Part shown: one piece after another, positions 1 through 6,724 of the stretch | How positions within the stretch are numbered: the first letter of the stretch is position 1 | Layout: each line of letters begins with the position of its first letter | Assembly (NCBI GenBank): GCA_023427945.1 | Contig: JAEYZR010000169.1 | Coordinates: 1-20,985, forward strand | Direction of reading: 5' to 3' | DNA: 20,985 bases | Source: Pseudomonadota bacterium | Lineage (GTDB): Bacteria; Pseudomonadota; Gammaproteobacteria; Burkholderiales; Burkholderiaceae_B | Translations under genes and position numbers: made by a program | Notes under the pieces: generated by a model | Told to the model about the DNA's origin: nothing | Seen by the model: only the letters and a program-made list of their open reading frames with translations | The model's database searches: none

Positions 1-43
1 GGCCAGAGGCGCTTGCCCGCACACGCCGTGGCTCAGGCCACCA

Positions 44-1525
44 TCAGGCGCTGATATCCACGCAGATGTATTTCAGTTCCAGATATTCGTCGATGCCGTG
101 ACGCGAGCCCTCGCGCCCCAGGCCGGACTGCTTCACCCCGCCGAACGGCGCGACTTCGTTGGAGATCAGGCCGGTGTTCACGCCCACCATGCCGTACTCC
201 AGGGCACGCGAGACACGATAGATGCGAGCGTGGTTGGTCGAGTACATGTAGGCGGCCAGGCCAAAAATCGTGTCGTTGGCAGCCTTGATGACATCTTCCT
301 CGGTCTCGAACGAGAACAGTGGCGCGACGGGACCGAACGTTTCTTCTTCGGCGAACAGCATGTCGCGGCGCACATCGCGCACCACGGTGGGCTGGAAGAA
401 GGTGCCGCCCAGGCTGTGGCGTGCGCCGCCGGTCAGCACGCGGGCACCCTTGGAGGTGGCGTCCGACAGATGACGCTCGACTTTGTCCACAGCCGCCGGA
501 TTGATCAGCGGCCCTTGCGTCACGCCGTCTTGAGCGCCGTCACCGACTTGCATGGCGGCAACACGAGCGGTCAGCTTCTCGGCCACCTTTTCATAGATGC
601 TGCTCTGCACGTAGATGCGGTTCGCGCACACGCAGGTCTGCCCGGTGTTGCGGAACTTGGCGACCAGCAAACCGTCGATGGCGCGGTCGATATCGGCGTC
701 GTCGAAGATGATGAAAGGCGAGTTGCCGCCCAGCTCCAGCGAGAGTTTCTTGATCGTGGGGGCGCACTGTTCCATCAGCGTGCGGCCCACGCCCGTGGAG
801 CCGGTGAAGCTGAGCTTGCGCACGATGTCGCTGTCGCACAAGGCCTTGCCGACGGACTTTGGATCGCCCGTCACCACGTTGAACACGCCTGGGGGTACAC
901 CGGCCTCTTCGGCCAGCACGGCCAGCGCGAAAGCGGTCAGAGGCGTGGCTTCGGCAGGTTTGACCACGATGCTGCAGCCGGCAGCCAGGGCCGGGCCGAC
1001 CTTGCGGGTGATCATCGCCGCCGGGAAATTCCAGGGAGTGATGGCGGCGCAGACGCCGATGGCCTCTTTGACGGCCATCATCTGGTGGGCCGGATTGGGC
1101 GACTGCAGCACTTCGCCATCCACACGGCGGGCTTCTTCGGCAAACCATTCCAGGAACGACGCCGCATAGGCGATTTCGCCTTCGGCCTCGGCGCGCGGCT
1201 TGCCCTGTTCGAGCGTGATGATGCGGCCCAGATCCTTGGTATGCGCCAGCATCAGATCGGACCATTTACGCAGAATGGCTGCACGATTCTTGCCGGTGCG
1301 GGCACGCCATTCGGGCAGCGCAGCGTTGGCGACATCGATGGCTTCTTCGGTTTCCTTGCGCCCGAATTTGGGCACGCGGGCGATGATTTCGCCGGAGGCC
1401 GGGTTGTTCACCTCGATCGTTTCGGCTCCTCCCAGCCACTTGCCGTTCACATAACACTGCTCGCGCCACAGCGCGGGGTAAGCCAGTTGGGCAGCAGCAT
1501 TGTCAGTCTTGGTGGGCGTATCCAT
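44..1525 (-). CDS. gabD: NAD(P)-dependent succinate-semialdehyde dehydrogenase (GabD type)
   Basis: The 493-residue protein oxidises succinate semialdehyde to succinate in the cytoplasm, the last step of GABA degradation. It follows the E. coli GabD sequence closely along its length, including TLEQGKP (104-110), PWNFPAAMITRK (164-175), LELGGN (263-268), the GQTCVCANR segment and the C-terminal NEVAPFGG stretch. Predicted catalytic residues are Asn166, Glu264 and the nucleophile Cys298, with a second cysteine two residues on, as in GabD. Length is normal. The frame stays open upstream, but the start at 1525 is preferred: AAGGAG (minus strand, 1534-1539) lies 8 bases before the ATG and GabD similarity begins just inside. 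No gabT or GABA permease is visible nearby, so the substrate source is unknown. A related semialdehyde dehydrogenase activity (for example glutarate semialdehyde) cannot be excluded. Confidence 0.93.
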   Translation of the reverse strand: MDTPTKTDNAAAQLAYPALWREQCYVNGKWLGGAETIEVNNPASGEIIARVPKFGRKETEEAIDVANAALPEWRARTGKNRAAILRKWSDLMLAHTKDLGRIITLEQGKPRAEAEGEIAYAASFLEWFAEEARRVDGEVLQSPNPAHQMMAVKEAIGVCAAITPWNFPAAMITRKVGPALAAGCSIVVKPAEATPLTAFALAVLAEEAGVPPGVFNVVTGDPKSVGKALCDSDIVRKLSFTGSTGVGRTLMEQCAPTIKKLSLELGGNSPFIIFDDADIDRAIDGLLVAKFRNTGQTCVCANRIYVQSSIYEKVAEKLTARVAAMQVGDGAQDGVTQGPLINPAAVDKVERHLSDATSKGARVLTGGARHSLGGTFFQPTVVRDVRRDMLFAEEETFGPVAPLFSFETEEDVIKAANDTIFGLAAYMYSTNHARIYRVSRALEYGMVGVNTGLISNEVAPFGGVKQSGLGREGSRHGIDEYLELKYICVDISA

Positions 1526-1533
1526 TAAGCGGT

Positions 1534-1539
1534 CTCCTT
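1534..1539 (-). promoter_or_regulatory. Ribosome binding site deciding the gabD start
   Basis: On the minus strand AAGGAG lies 8 bases upstream of the ATG at 1525. It supports this start over the longer open frame, which continues to 1795 and would reach the edge of the tRNA gene. Confidence 0.7.
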
Positions 1540-1796
1540 GTTGGGTTGGTGTGGTCTCGAGCGCTGTCCCGGCCGTTTTGCCTGGGATGGTCGAGATGGG
1601 TGAGCGTAACGTCCTACCGTACACCCCGTGACCGACCAAAAGCAAGCGAGAGGCGGGCGGATGGAAGGGCTTTATTAGGTTAAAATTCCGGCCTGATGCA
1701 GACCCTGTGTTGCCTTGCAATGAGGCGATGGTTGTTCCGGGGTTGTCTTGGGCAGGGGGAGGGCTGTTTTGTGGCCATTTCTGTTCAAGGCGCAAT

Positions 1797-1870
1797 GCGG
1801 GTGTAGTTCAATGGTAGAACGGCAGCTTCCCAAGCTTCATACGAGGGTTCGATTCCCTTCACCCGCTCCA
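1797..1870 (+). tRNA. tRNA-Gly (anticodon CCC)
   Basis: This is a 74-nt cloverleaf. Acceptor arm 1797-1803 (GCGGGTG) pairs with 1860-1866 (CACCCGC), followed by T and an encoded CCA (1868-1870). The D arm, the T arm (GAGGG/CCCTT around TTCGATT) and the anticodon loop TTCCCAA are all present. The loop gives anticodon CCC, reading GGG glycine codons. The sequence closely resembles E. coli glyU outside the anticodon stem. In that stem GCAGC faces GCTTC, leaving one C-U mismatch at the 28-42 pair; the other four pairs are intact. Confidence 0.95.
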
Positions 1871-1878
1871 ATCAAGGC

Positions 1879-1900
1879 TCACACTCGCCGTGTGACTTTT
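1879..1900 (+). terminator. Rho-independent terminator of the tRNA gene
   Basis: Stem TCACAC (1879-1884) and GTGTGA (1890-1895) enclose the loop TCGCC and are followed by CTTTT. The element lies nine bases after the tRNA CCA end, which suits a single-gene tRNA transcript. Confidence 0.7.
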
Positions 1901-2026
1901 GGAAGCAATCCAAGGCCTCGAAATCATTCATGGTTGAAAAACAGAGCAATCTTGTGTTGCCAGTTCATGACAGCTGCATAGACCTCGGACATTGACCAGA
2001 GCCTGCATGCGTCCGCCTATATAGAA

Positions 2027-2125
2027 TCAAATATGAATTAAATTAGTTTATAAACGTCTATATATGACGCTTTACGCCAAAGTTATTGGTTGACCGTATC
2101 TCGGTTGAGCTGTTCAAATATGAAT
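2027..2125. repeat. AT-rich region upstream of hipB with a direct repeat and palindromes
   Basis: TCAAATATGAAT occurs at 2027-2038 and again at 2114-2125. Between the copies is a 15-bp palindrome at 2055-2069 (CGTC-TATATAT-GACG), and just before the first copy is CTATATAG (2017-2024). The stretch from about 1900 to 2160 is clearly more AT-rich than its surroundings. HipB antitoxins repress their own promoters through palindromes, so these are candidate operators for the downstream gene. This is inference; no promoter hexamers stood out. Confidence 0.45.
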
Positions 2126-2166
2126 GTCTAACTGCTGTTTTTAAGCATATCTGAGCAGGTGCAAGC

Positions 2167-2580
2167 ATGCCATCTTCCGAGCAAAAACTTTCTGGCGCCC
2201 GGGTTGCGTTGCCGCGGCCTGTAGACCGCGCATTGCACCGCCTGGGGCAGGACATCTCGACTGCACGCCGTATGCGCCGATTGAGCCAGGAAGACCTAGC
2301 AGAACGTATTGGCACGTCACTGAGCACAGTCAGGCGCATGGAAGACGGCTATCCCGGCACCGCCTTGCATACCTTCCTGCGTGCCTTGCAGGTACTCGGT
2401 CGCCTGGAGGCCGTGGTAAAGGTGATGGCAATGGAGAATGACGTGCTCGGGATGGAGCTGGTGCGGGAACAGTTGCCGCAACGGGTGCGGACGTCTCGCG
2501 GCAGCAAACCACGAGTTGATCGTCCCCGTACTGCCAAAAAGAGCGCCGCTGATGACGCCGATGAATTGGAGGGCTTCTGA
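2167..2580 (+). CDS. HipB-like XRE/HTH antitoxin
   Basis: The 137-residue protein carries one helix-turn-helix domain (about 28-82) with the pattern RRLSQEDLAERIGTS followed by TVRRMEDGYPGTALHTF. The second part is typical of the HTH partner of HipA-family kinases, where a GDPGVALGTY-like segment leads to VLG and a leucine-rich end. The tail (105-137) is basic and then acidic (DDADELEG) and is probably unstructured. Such antitoxins bind DNA, repress their operon and inhibit the HipA kinase. The downstream frame overlaps by one base (TGATG), as in hipBA operons, but that frame is broken. The antitoxin itself is complete, so it may persist as an orphan or solitary regulator. HipB assignment rests on the HTH pattern and the gene arrangement. 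Confidence 0.72.
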   Translation: MPSSEQKLSGARVALPRPVDRALHRLGQDISTARRMRRLSQEDLAERIGTSLSTVRRMEDGYPGTALHTFLRALQVLGRLEAVVKVMAMENDVLGMELVREQLPQRVRTSRGSKPRVDRPRTAKKSAADDADELEGF

Positions 2581-2651
2581 TGGCTACCAAATCATCCAAG
2601 CGTCAGGATCTGGAAGTGCATCTGGGTTCCAGCTCCCAGCGCGACCGATAA
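2580..2651 (+). pseudogene. Truncated HipA-like toxin frame (23 codons)
   Basis: An ATG overlapping the antitoxin stop (TGATG, 2578-2582) opens a frame encoding 23 residues, including LEVHLGSSSQR (11-21), before TAA at 2649-2651. The position, one-base overlap and LEV-x-LG opening beta strand resemble the N-terminus of HipA-family kinases. No kinase core follows: 2652-2837 has stops in all forward frames and no motif I can assign. I read it as a decayed toxin gene. The alternative, a short leader-like peptide unrelated to HipA, cannot be excluded from 23 residues. Confidence 0.5.
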
Positions 2652-2837
2652 CCACGCCTAGCACGTCGAGCAGCGCCGCGTGACTAACTGGTTCGCTATC
2701 GGTCCTCCATTGCCTGCTACCGATAAGAGAAAACGTCGGGCACGGCCTTGAGGCGTTGCAAGCTGCTACCGATGCCCTAGGTGCACGGTGTTTCCGAAGA
2801 AAAGATGTCGCGAGCCTTCACTGGTAGCGGCAAGGAC
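2652..2837. other. Gene-free remnant stretch between the hip module and tetR
   Basis: No open frame is supported here. TGCTACCGAT occurs twice (2715-2724 and 2764-2773), and its core ACCGATA/TATCGGT recurs at 2644-2650 and 2697-2703. These are weak signs of rearranged sequence. I could not assign any protein remnant. Confidence 0.35.
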
Positions 2838-3461
2838 CTACCCACTTATCCGCGGTGTAGCCATGTCCCAAAGGCCCATGACCTTAGAGATGGCTGCTTC
2901 CATGGCCTGTATCCCCATTCCGTCTCTGGCAAGCGTAGAAAGGCCGGTCAGGAAGCTGTAGAAAACCGTACTCAAGGCACGCGTATCGACATCATTGCTG
3001 AGCTCGCCATTGGCGACGGCCCGCTCGATGCAGGCCTTGATGCCGGCGTGAGTCCGTGCTCGCGACCGAGTCAGCGGCGCCGTGACGGTGGAAAGCTCGG
3101 GGGATGGCGCGCACATCACACCCAGGGCGACCATGCAGCCTTTGGGATGCCCCCGTTCACATTGCATGCGAGCCGAACGCCGCAGGGCCAGTTCCAGCGC
3201 TTCCCTGGGAGCCCGCTCCTTGTCCCACAGGCATTCGGTGACCTGCGCGTAAGTGGCCAGGTAGCGCGCCGTGCACTCCTGATAGAGCGCTTCCTTGGAT
3301 CCGAAGGCCGCATAGAAGCTGGGCGCCGAGATGCCGCCGCCGATGGCGGCCTTCAGTTGGCTGAGAGACGTGGATTCGTAGCCCTGTTCCCAGAACAGGT
3401 GCAGTGCCTGCTCGACCGCAGCGTCTCGATCGAAGGTGCGTGGTCGACCCATTTGTGCCAT
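2838..3461 (-). CDS. TetR/AcrR-family repressor (CifR-like position)
   Basis: The 207-residue protein has a TetR N-terminal domain: GRPRTFDRDAAVEQAL, then an HTH in 29-55 ending in PSFYAAFGSKEALY, followed by a helical ligand-binding part. The start at 3461 has AAGGAG (minus strand, 3468-3473) 6 bases upstream; an internal ATG at 3452 is less favoured. It is divergent from an MFS exporter and a Cif-like epoxide hydrolase. In P. aeruginosa the TetR protein CifR occupies the same position and is released from DNA by epoxides, so epoxide sensing is the best hypothesis. Three related palindromic sites lie in the intergenic region. One overlaps its own -10 and spacer, so autorepression is expected. 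Orthology to CifR is inferred from position, not sequence recall. Confidence 0.85.
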   Translation of the reverse strand: MAQMGRPRTFDRDAAVEQALHLFWEQGYESTSLSQLKAAIGGGISAPSFYAAFGSKEALYQECTARYLATYAQVTECLWDKERAPREALELALRRSARMQCERGHPKGCMVALGVMCAPSPELSTVTAPLTRSRARTHAGIKACIERAVANGELSNDVDTRALSTVFYSFLTGLSTLARDGMGIQAMEAAISKVMGLWDMATPRISG

Positions 3462-3480
3462 GGCGTACTCCTTCTTGCAA

Positions 3481-3502
3481 CATAAATACTAGTCGATACA
3501 TA
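3481..3502. promoter_or_regulatory. TetR-type operator, copy A
   Basis: The 22-bp site begins CATAAATACT and ends GTCGATACATA. It matches the reverse complement of copy B at 17 of 22 positions, and its core resembles the central palindrome core TATCGATCGATA. It covers the tetR -10 region. Confidence 0.55.
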
Positions 3503-3514
3503 AGTCGTTGACAA
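3486..3514 (-). promoter_or_regulatory. Sigma70-type promoter of the tetR gene
   Basis: On the minus strand, -35 TTGTCA (3509-3514) and -10 TAGTAT (3486-3491) are separated by exactly 17 bases. Operator copy A (3481-3502) covers the -10 and most of the spacer. Confidence 0.6.
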
Positions 3515-3531
3515 GCGCTCGATCGGGGCTT

Positions 3532-3557
3532 ACATTTATATCGATCGATATATATGT
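3532..3557. promoter_or_regulatory. TetR-type operator, near-perfect central palindrome
   Basis: The 26-bp sequence from ACAT (3532) to ATGT (3557) is centred on TCGA|TCGA. It is palindromic except for one mismatched pair (position 5 against 22). The core ATATCGATCGATAT is typical of TetR-family operators. It sits just upstream of the tetR -35 box, in the middle of the divergent region. Confidence 0.65.
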
Positions 3558-3657
3558 TGTCGAGTGAAGCGTGAATCGTGCTTCGGGCGACATCCGCCAC
3601 CCGCGTCGTTCCAATCGTGGATCGGGTGTGCCTGTCGGTCGACGTACCTACCGCCTT

Positions 3658-3682
3658 CCGTCGTATAGACGGATATTTTTTT
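3658..3682 (+). terminator. Rho-independent terminator-like hairpin in the MFS leader
   Basis: Stem CCGTC (3658-3662) and GACGG (3668-3672) enclose GTATA and are followed by AT and then ATTTTTTT, ending at 3682. It lies between two operator copies and about 80 bases before the MFS start. It could end a short rightward transcript or act as an attenuator. The short five-pair stem keeps confidence moderate. Confidence 0.45.
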
Positions 3683-3689
3683 GTCTATA

Positions 3690-3711
3690 TATGTACCGAT
3701 TGATACTTATG
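3690..3711. promoter_or_regulatory. TetR-type operator, copy B
   Basis: TATGTACCGATTGATACTTA starts at 3690 and the site ends TG at 3711. Its reverse complement matches copy A at 17 of 22 positions, so A and B are oppositely oriented. It lies 50 bases upstream of the MFS start, where a rightward promoter for the exporter operon is expected. Confidence 0.55.
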
Positions 3712-3761
3712 TCAGAGGGTTCACCTCTCCCTGAAACGCTAGATCATCCCGAGAAAGAAGC

Positions 3762-4973
3762 ATGAATTCACCCACTCTTTTGGCTGCCGACGCGCGGGCC
3801 GAACGGTTGCCATTGGCTGCCTTGCTGGCATTGGCGATGACCGGCTTCATCTGCATCGTCACCGAGACCCTTCCTGCGGGCCTGTTGCCACAGATATCCC
3901 AGGGACTGGGCGTGAGCGCCTCGCTGGCTGGACAGACCGTGACGGCCTATGCACTCGGCTCGGTACTGGCGGCCATTCCCCTGACCATCGCTACCCGTGG
4001 CTGGCGGCGGCGCAACGTGCTGCTGGTCACGATCATTGGTTTCCTGGTGTTCAACTCCATGACCGCGCTGTCGTCGAACTACTGGCTCACGCTGGCGGCA
4101 CGCTTCTTCGCAGGCGTTGCGGCGGGCCTGGCCTGGAGCCTGCTGGCCGGCTACGCAAGGCGCATGGTGCTGCCACATCAGCAGGGCCGGGCAATGGCGA
4201 TCGCGATGGTCGGCACGCCTATCGCGCTGTCGCTGGGCGTACCGCTGGGTACCTGGCTGGGTGGCGCCGTGGGTTGGCGAAGTGCGTTTGGCGTCATGTC
4301 CGGGCTGACCCTGCTACTCATCGTCTGGGTGTTGGTCAAGGTGCCCGATTATCCCGGTCAGGCAGGGCGTGAGCGCATGGCCTTGCGCAAGGTGCTCACC
4401 ACGCCGGGCGTGCGCCCGGTGCTCGCCACGGTCATGGCCTGGATGCTGGCCCACAACATTCTCTACACCTATGTCGCGCCATTCGTGGCGCAGGCTGGGC
4501 TGCTCGATCGGGTCGATGTGGTCTTGCTGGTTTTCGGTGCCGCGGCGCTCGTGGGGATCGCGATCACGGGCCGGCTGGTGGAGCGCCACCTGCGCAGTAC
4601 GGTTCTGGCCAGCCTGGCCACGTTCTTCATCGTGTCGCTGCTGTTCGTCTGGTTGGCGACCGTGCCGGCCGCCGTTTACGCCGGGGTGGCGATATGGGGG
4701 TTGACCTTCGGCGGCGCGGCGACCCTGCTGCAGACCGCGCTGGCCGACACCGCTGGCAATGGTGCCGACGTGGCGCTGTCGATGAATGTCGTGGCCTGGA
4801 ACAGCGTGATCGCAGGCGGCGGCGTGCTGGGCGGCATCCTGCTGGACCGCTGGGGCGCGCAGACCTTCCCGTGGGCACTGACCGTGTTGCTCGCCGTCGG
4901 CTTCGTCATCGCCCAGTCGGCCAGGACGCACGGCTTCCGCCCGGGTCCGCGGACGCACGCCGCCGGGCACTGA
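3762..4973 (+). CDS. MFS (DHA1-type) efflux transporter of the cif-like locus
   Basis: The 403-residue membrane protein has about twelve hydrophobic segments, the first near residues 18-38 with ALLALAMTGFI and TETLPAGLLPQIS. The cytoplasmic loop between helices 2 and 3 (TRGWRRRN) corresponds to MFS motif A, and the GTPIALSLGVPLGTWLG segment corresponds to the antiporter motif C of helix 5. Drug:H+ antiporters of the AraJ/chloramphenicol-exporter type share this layout and length. The ATG at 3762 is preceded by GAGAAAGAAG. The Cif-like gene begins 68 bases after its stop on the same strand, so the two are probably co-transcribed. The P. aeruginosa cif operon also holds an MFS gene directly before cif. 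The substrate, perhaps an epoxide or its product, is unknown. Confidence 0.87.
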   Translation: MNSPTLLAADARAERLPLAALLALAMTGFICIVTETLPAGLLPQISQGLGVSASLAGQTVTAYALGSVLAAIPLTIATRGWRRRNVLLVTIIGFLVFNSMTALSSNYWLTLAARFFAGVAAGLAWSLLAGYARRMVLPHQQGRAMAIAMVGTPIALSLGVPLGTWLGGAVGWRSAFGVMSGLTLLLIVWVLVKVPDYPGQAGRERMALRKVLTTPGVRPVLATVMAWMLAHNILYTYVAPFVAQAGLLDRVDVVLLVFGAAALVGIAITGRLVERHLRSTVLASLATFFIVSLLFVWLATVPAAVYAGVAIWGLTFGGAATLLQTALADTAGNGADVALSMNVVAWNSVIAGGGVLGGILLDRWGAQTFPWALTVLLAVGFVIAQSARTHGFRPGPRTHAAGH

Positions 4974-5041
4974 GCCGGCCGCCTCCCGAACCGAATTTGA
5001 TCTCTCCCGTCCTCAACCCAACCCAATAGGATTCAACTCCC

Positions 5042-5992
5042 ATGATTCGACGTCTCTTCCACACGCTTTTTCTCGCGGCTGCACTGGCACTGGTTGCGTC
5101 TGCGCACGCCGCCGACGAGTTCCCGGTACCCGAGGGCTTCACCAGCGGCTACCAGACCATCGACGGCGTCAAGCTCCACTACGTCAAAGGCGGTTCCGGC
5201 CCGCTGGTCTATCTGGTTCACGGCTTTGGCCAAAGCTGGTACGAGTGGCACCAGTTGATGCCTGAGCTGGCCAAACGCTTCACCGTGGTCGCGCCGGACC
5301 TGCCCGGACTGGGTCAGTCTGCTGTGCCGCCGTCCTACCGAGCCACGGACGTCGCCCAGCTGCTGTACAAGCTGGCCGTCCAGTTCAGCGGTGGCCAGAA
5401 GTTCGATCTGGTGGCGCACGACATTGGTATCTGGAACACCTACCCGATGCTGGTTCAGCACCAGGACGACATCCGCCGCGTGGTCTACATGGAAGCACCG
5501 ATCCCGGACGAGAGCATCTATTCGTTCCCCGCCTTCACACCGGAGGGCGAGTCGCTGGTGTGGCACTTCAGCTTCTTCGCCGCTGACCAACGGCTGGCCG
5601 AGACGCTGATTACCGGCAAGGAACGTGTGTTCTTCGAGCACTTCATCAAGGAGCATGCGACCAACAAGGATGTTTTCACGCCCGAACTGCTTGACCTCTA
5701 CGCCAAGTCCTACGCCAAGCCACACACCCTCAACGCTGCCTTCGAGTACTACAGGGTACTCAACCAGGGTGTGCTGGATAACAAGACGCTCTCGCAGACC
5801 AAGATCACCATTCCGGCGCTGGCTATCGGCGGTGGCGGCCACGGCGGCATGGGACAGTACCAAGTCGACCAGATGCAGCGCTATGCCACCGACGTGACGG
5901 GACTGGTGCTGCCTGGTTGCGGTCACTGGTTGCCTGAAGAGTGTGCCGCGTCGTTGAACTCGGCGGTAGTTGGCTTCCTGCCGGCTCACTGA
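5042..5992 (+). CDS. cif: Secreted Cif-like epoxide hydrolase (alpha/beta hydrolase)
   Basis: This 316-residue protein closely resembles P. aeruginosa Cif, a secreted epoxide hydrolase that reduces surface CFTR in host epithelium. Shared stretches include LHYVKGG, VHGFGQ-WYEWHQLMPELAKRF, LVAHDIGIWNTYPM, VYMEAPIPD, LVWHFSFFAAD and PGCGHWLPEECA. All five Cif active-site residues are present with a constant offset of two: nucleophile Asp127 (Cif D129), Glu151 (E153), ring-opening pair His175 (H177) and Tyr237 (Y239), and His295 (H297). Cys293 and Cys301 match the Cif disulfide. A signal peptide (1-23, hydrophobic core LAAALALVAS, end AHA) predicts export. AGGA lies 10 bases before the start. It follows an MFS gene and a divergent TetR gene, as in P. 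aeruginosa. Whether it acts on host cells or only on environmental epoxides is unknown. Confidence 0.93.
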   Translation: MIRRLFHTLFLAAALALVASAHAADEFPVPEGFTSGYQTIDGVKLHYVKGGSGPLVYLVHGFGQSWYEWHQLMPELAKRFTVVAPDLPGLGQSAVPPSYRATDVAQLLYKLAVQFSGGQKFDLVAHDIGIWNTYPMLVQHQDDIRRVVYMEAPIPDESIYSFPAFTPEGESLVWHFSFFAADQRLAETLITGKERVFFEHFIKEHATNKDVFTPELLDLYAKSYAKPHTLNAAFEYYRVLNQGVLDNKTLSQTKITIPALAIGGGGHGGMGQYQVDQMQRYATDVTGLVLPGCGHWLPEECAASLNSAVVGFLPAH

Positions 5993-6007
5993 ACTGGCGT
6001 GGCCGCA

Positions 6008-6022
6008 CCTGAGGTGCTCAGG
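6008..6022 (+). terminator. Possible hairpin after the cif-like operon
   Basis: CCTGAG (6008-6013) and CTCAGG (6017-6022) enclose GTG, 15 bases after the cif stop. No T-run follows, so this is a weak candidate. The rest of 5993-6281 holds no gene or motif I can support. Confidence 0.25.
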
Positions 6023-6281
6023 GAGCGCAAGATATCGTACCGCTGATACGTATCCGGCACGCGATGTCTTGCCAATGCTCGACCAAGCATGACTCCCATT
6101 CTCAATTTTGTGAGCCTGTTCATCGTCCAGCTTCATTGCCGTCATTTTCACTTTCCGTGAGCTTCTCGCGCGCGTTGCCCCCCTCGCTCAAACAGATGCA
6201 TAATCCAGCGCGCCATCCGTTTATCAAGCTACCGTGGCAGCGCTTCATTTGATCTACTCTCACAGACCAGGGAGATAACGC

Positions 6282-6683
6282 GTGATCCTTGAAATCCGTC
6301 ATCGACTGCGGCGATATTCGATTGCTTTTTTCCTGTGCACGTTCGCCACCACCGTCTGGGCCCAGCCGGGCAAGCCCACGCGCCACTGGATTCTCGATGG
6401 AACGGAACTGATCGATGCCTTGGAAGGCAAGCTGGATGGCGCTACCCATGATGGCGACATTCGTCGAGCTTTATCGAGCAGCCGCGCCCACGCCTACATT
6501 GCGGGAGTCGCCGACGCTTCGGGCGGGGATAAATGGTGTGGCCAGGGCGCGGTGTTGCCTCACGAGTTGACGGATCGCACCTATACCTATCTTCGTTCGC
6601 TGGCACCGGAGCGTTTGAAGCAGAACGCATCGACACTCGTGATCGAGGCGCTGGAAAAAGCATTTCCATGTCCTGATCGGTGA
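6282..6683 (+). CDS. Rap1a/Tai-family (T6SS immunity-like) secreted protein
   Basis: The 133-residue protein starts at GTG with AGGGAG (6269-6274) 7 bases upstream. A signal peptide runs to about residue 27 (hydrophobic IAFFLCTFATTV, end WA-Q), predicting a periplasmic location. The mature part shows the Rap1a/Tai pattern: AYIAGVADA (71-79), WCGQGAVLP (85-93), TYTYLRSLAPERL, and a C-terminal ALEKAFPCP. Cys86 and Cys130 match the conserved cysteine pair. Known members bind and block type VI secretion peptidoglycan amidases in the periplasm, but many family members are orphans of unknown role. No amidase effector or T6SS gene is in the window. The next gene, 41 bases on, encodes a membrane-anchored DUF4105 protein on the same strand, so co-transcription is likely. 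Confidence 0.8.
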   Translation: MILEIRHRLRRYSIAFFLCTFATTVWAQPGKPTRHWILDGTELIDALEGKLDGATHDGDIRRALSSSRAHAYIAGVADASGGDKWCGQGAVLPHELTDRTYTYLRSLAPERLKQNASTLVIEALEKAFPCPDR

Positions 6684-6724
6684 CGGTTGAGGGCTACCGG
6701 CTGACGTTTTGAGTTCACTCTGAA

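Noticed and set aside
98..1528. Long open frame on the plus strand opposite gabD (476 codons)
   Set aside because: It mirrors a well-conserved dehydrogenase, has no recognisable domain and has a His/Gln/Arg-rich composition typical of antisense frames in GC-rich DNA.
1797..2166. Attachment site of an integrative element at the tRNA-Gly gene
   Set aside because: No second copy of the tRNA 3' end and no integrase were seen in the window.
2652..2837. Possible C-terminal HipA remnant
   Set aside because: Reading all forward frames gave no kinase motif; the longest piece (about 2685-2832) is not recognisable.
2781..3485. Plus-strand frame opposite the TetR gene
   Set aside because: No domain; the minus strand has a clear TetR domain, promoter and ribosome site.
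5033..6151. Long minus-strand frame opposite the cif-like gene (372 codons)
   Set aside because: The opposite strand encodes a protein with all Cif catalytic residues; the antisense frame shows no domain.
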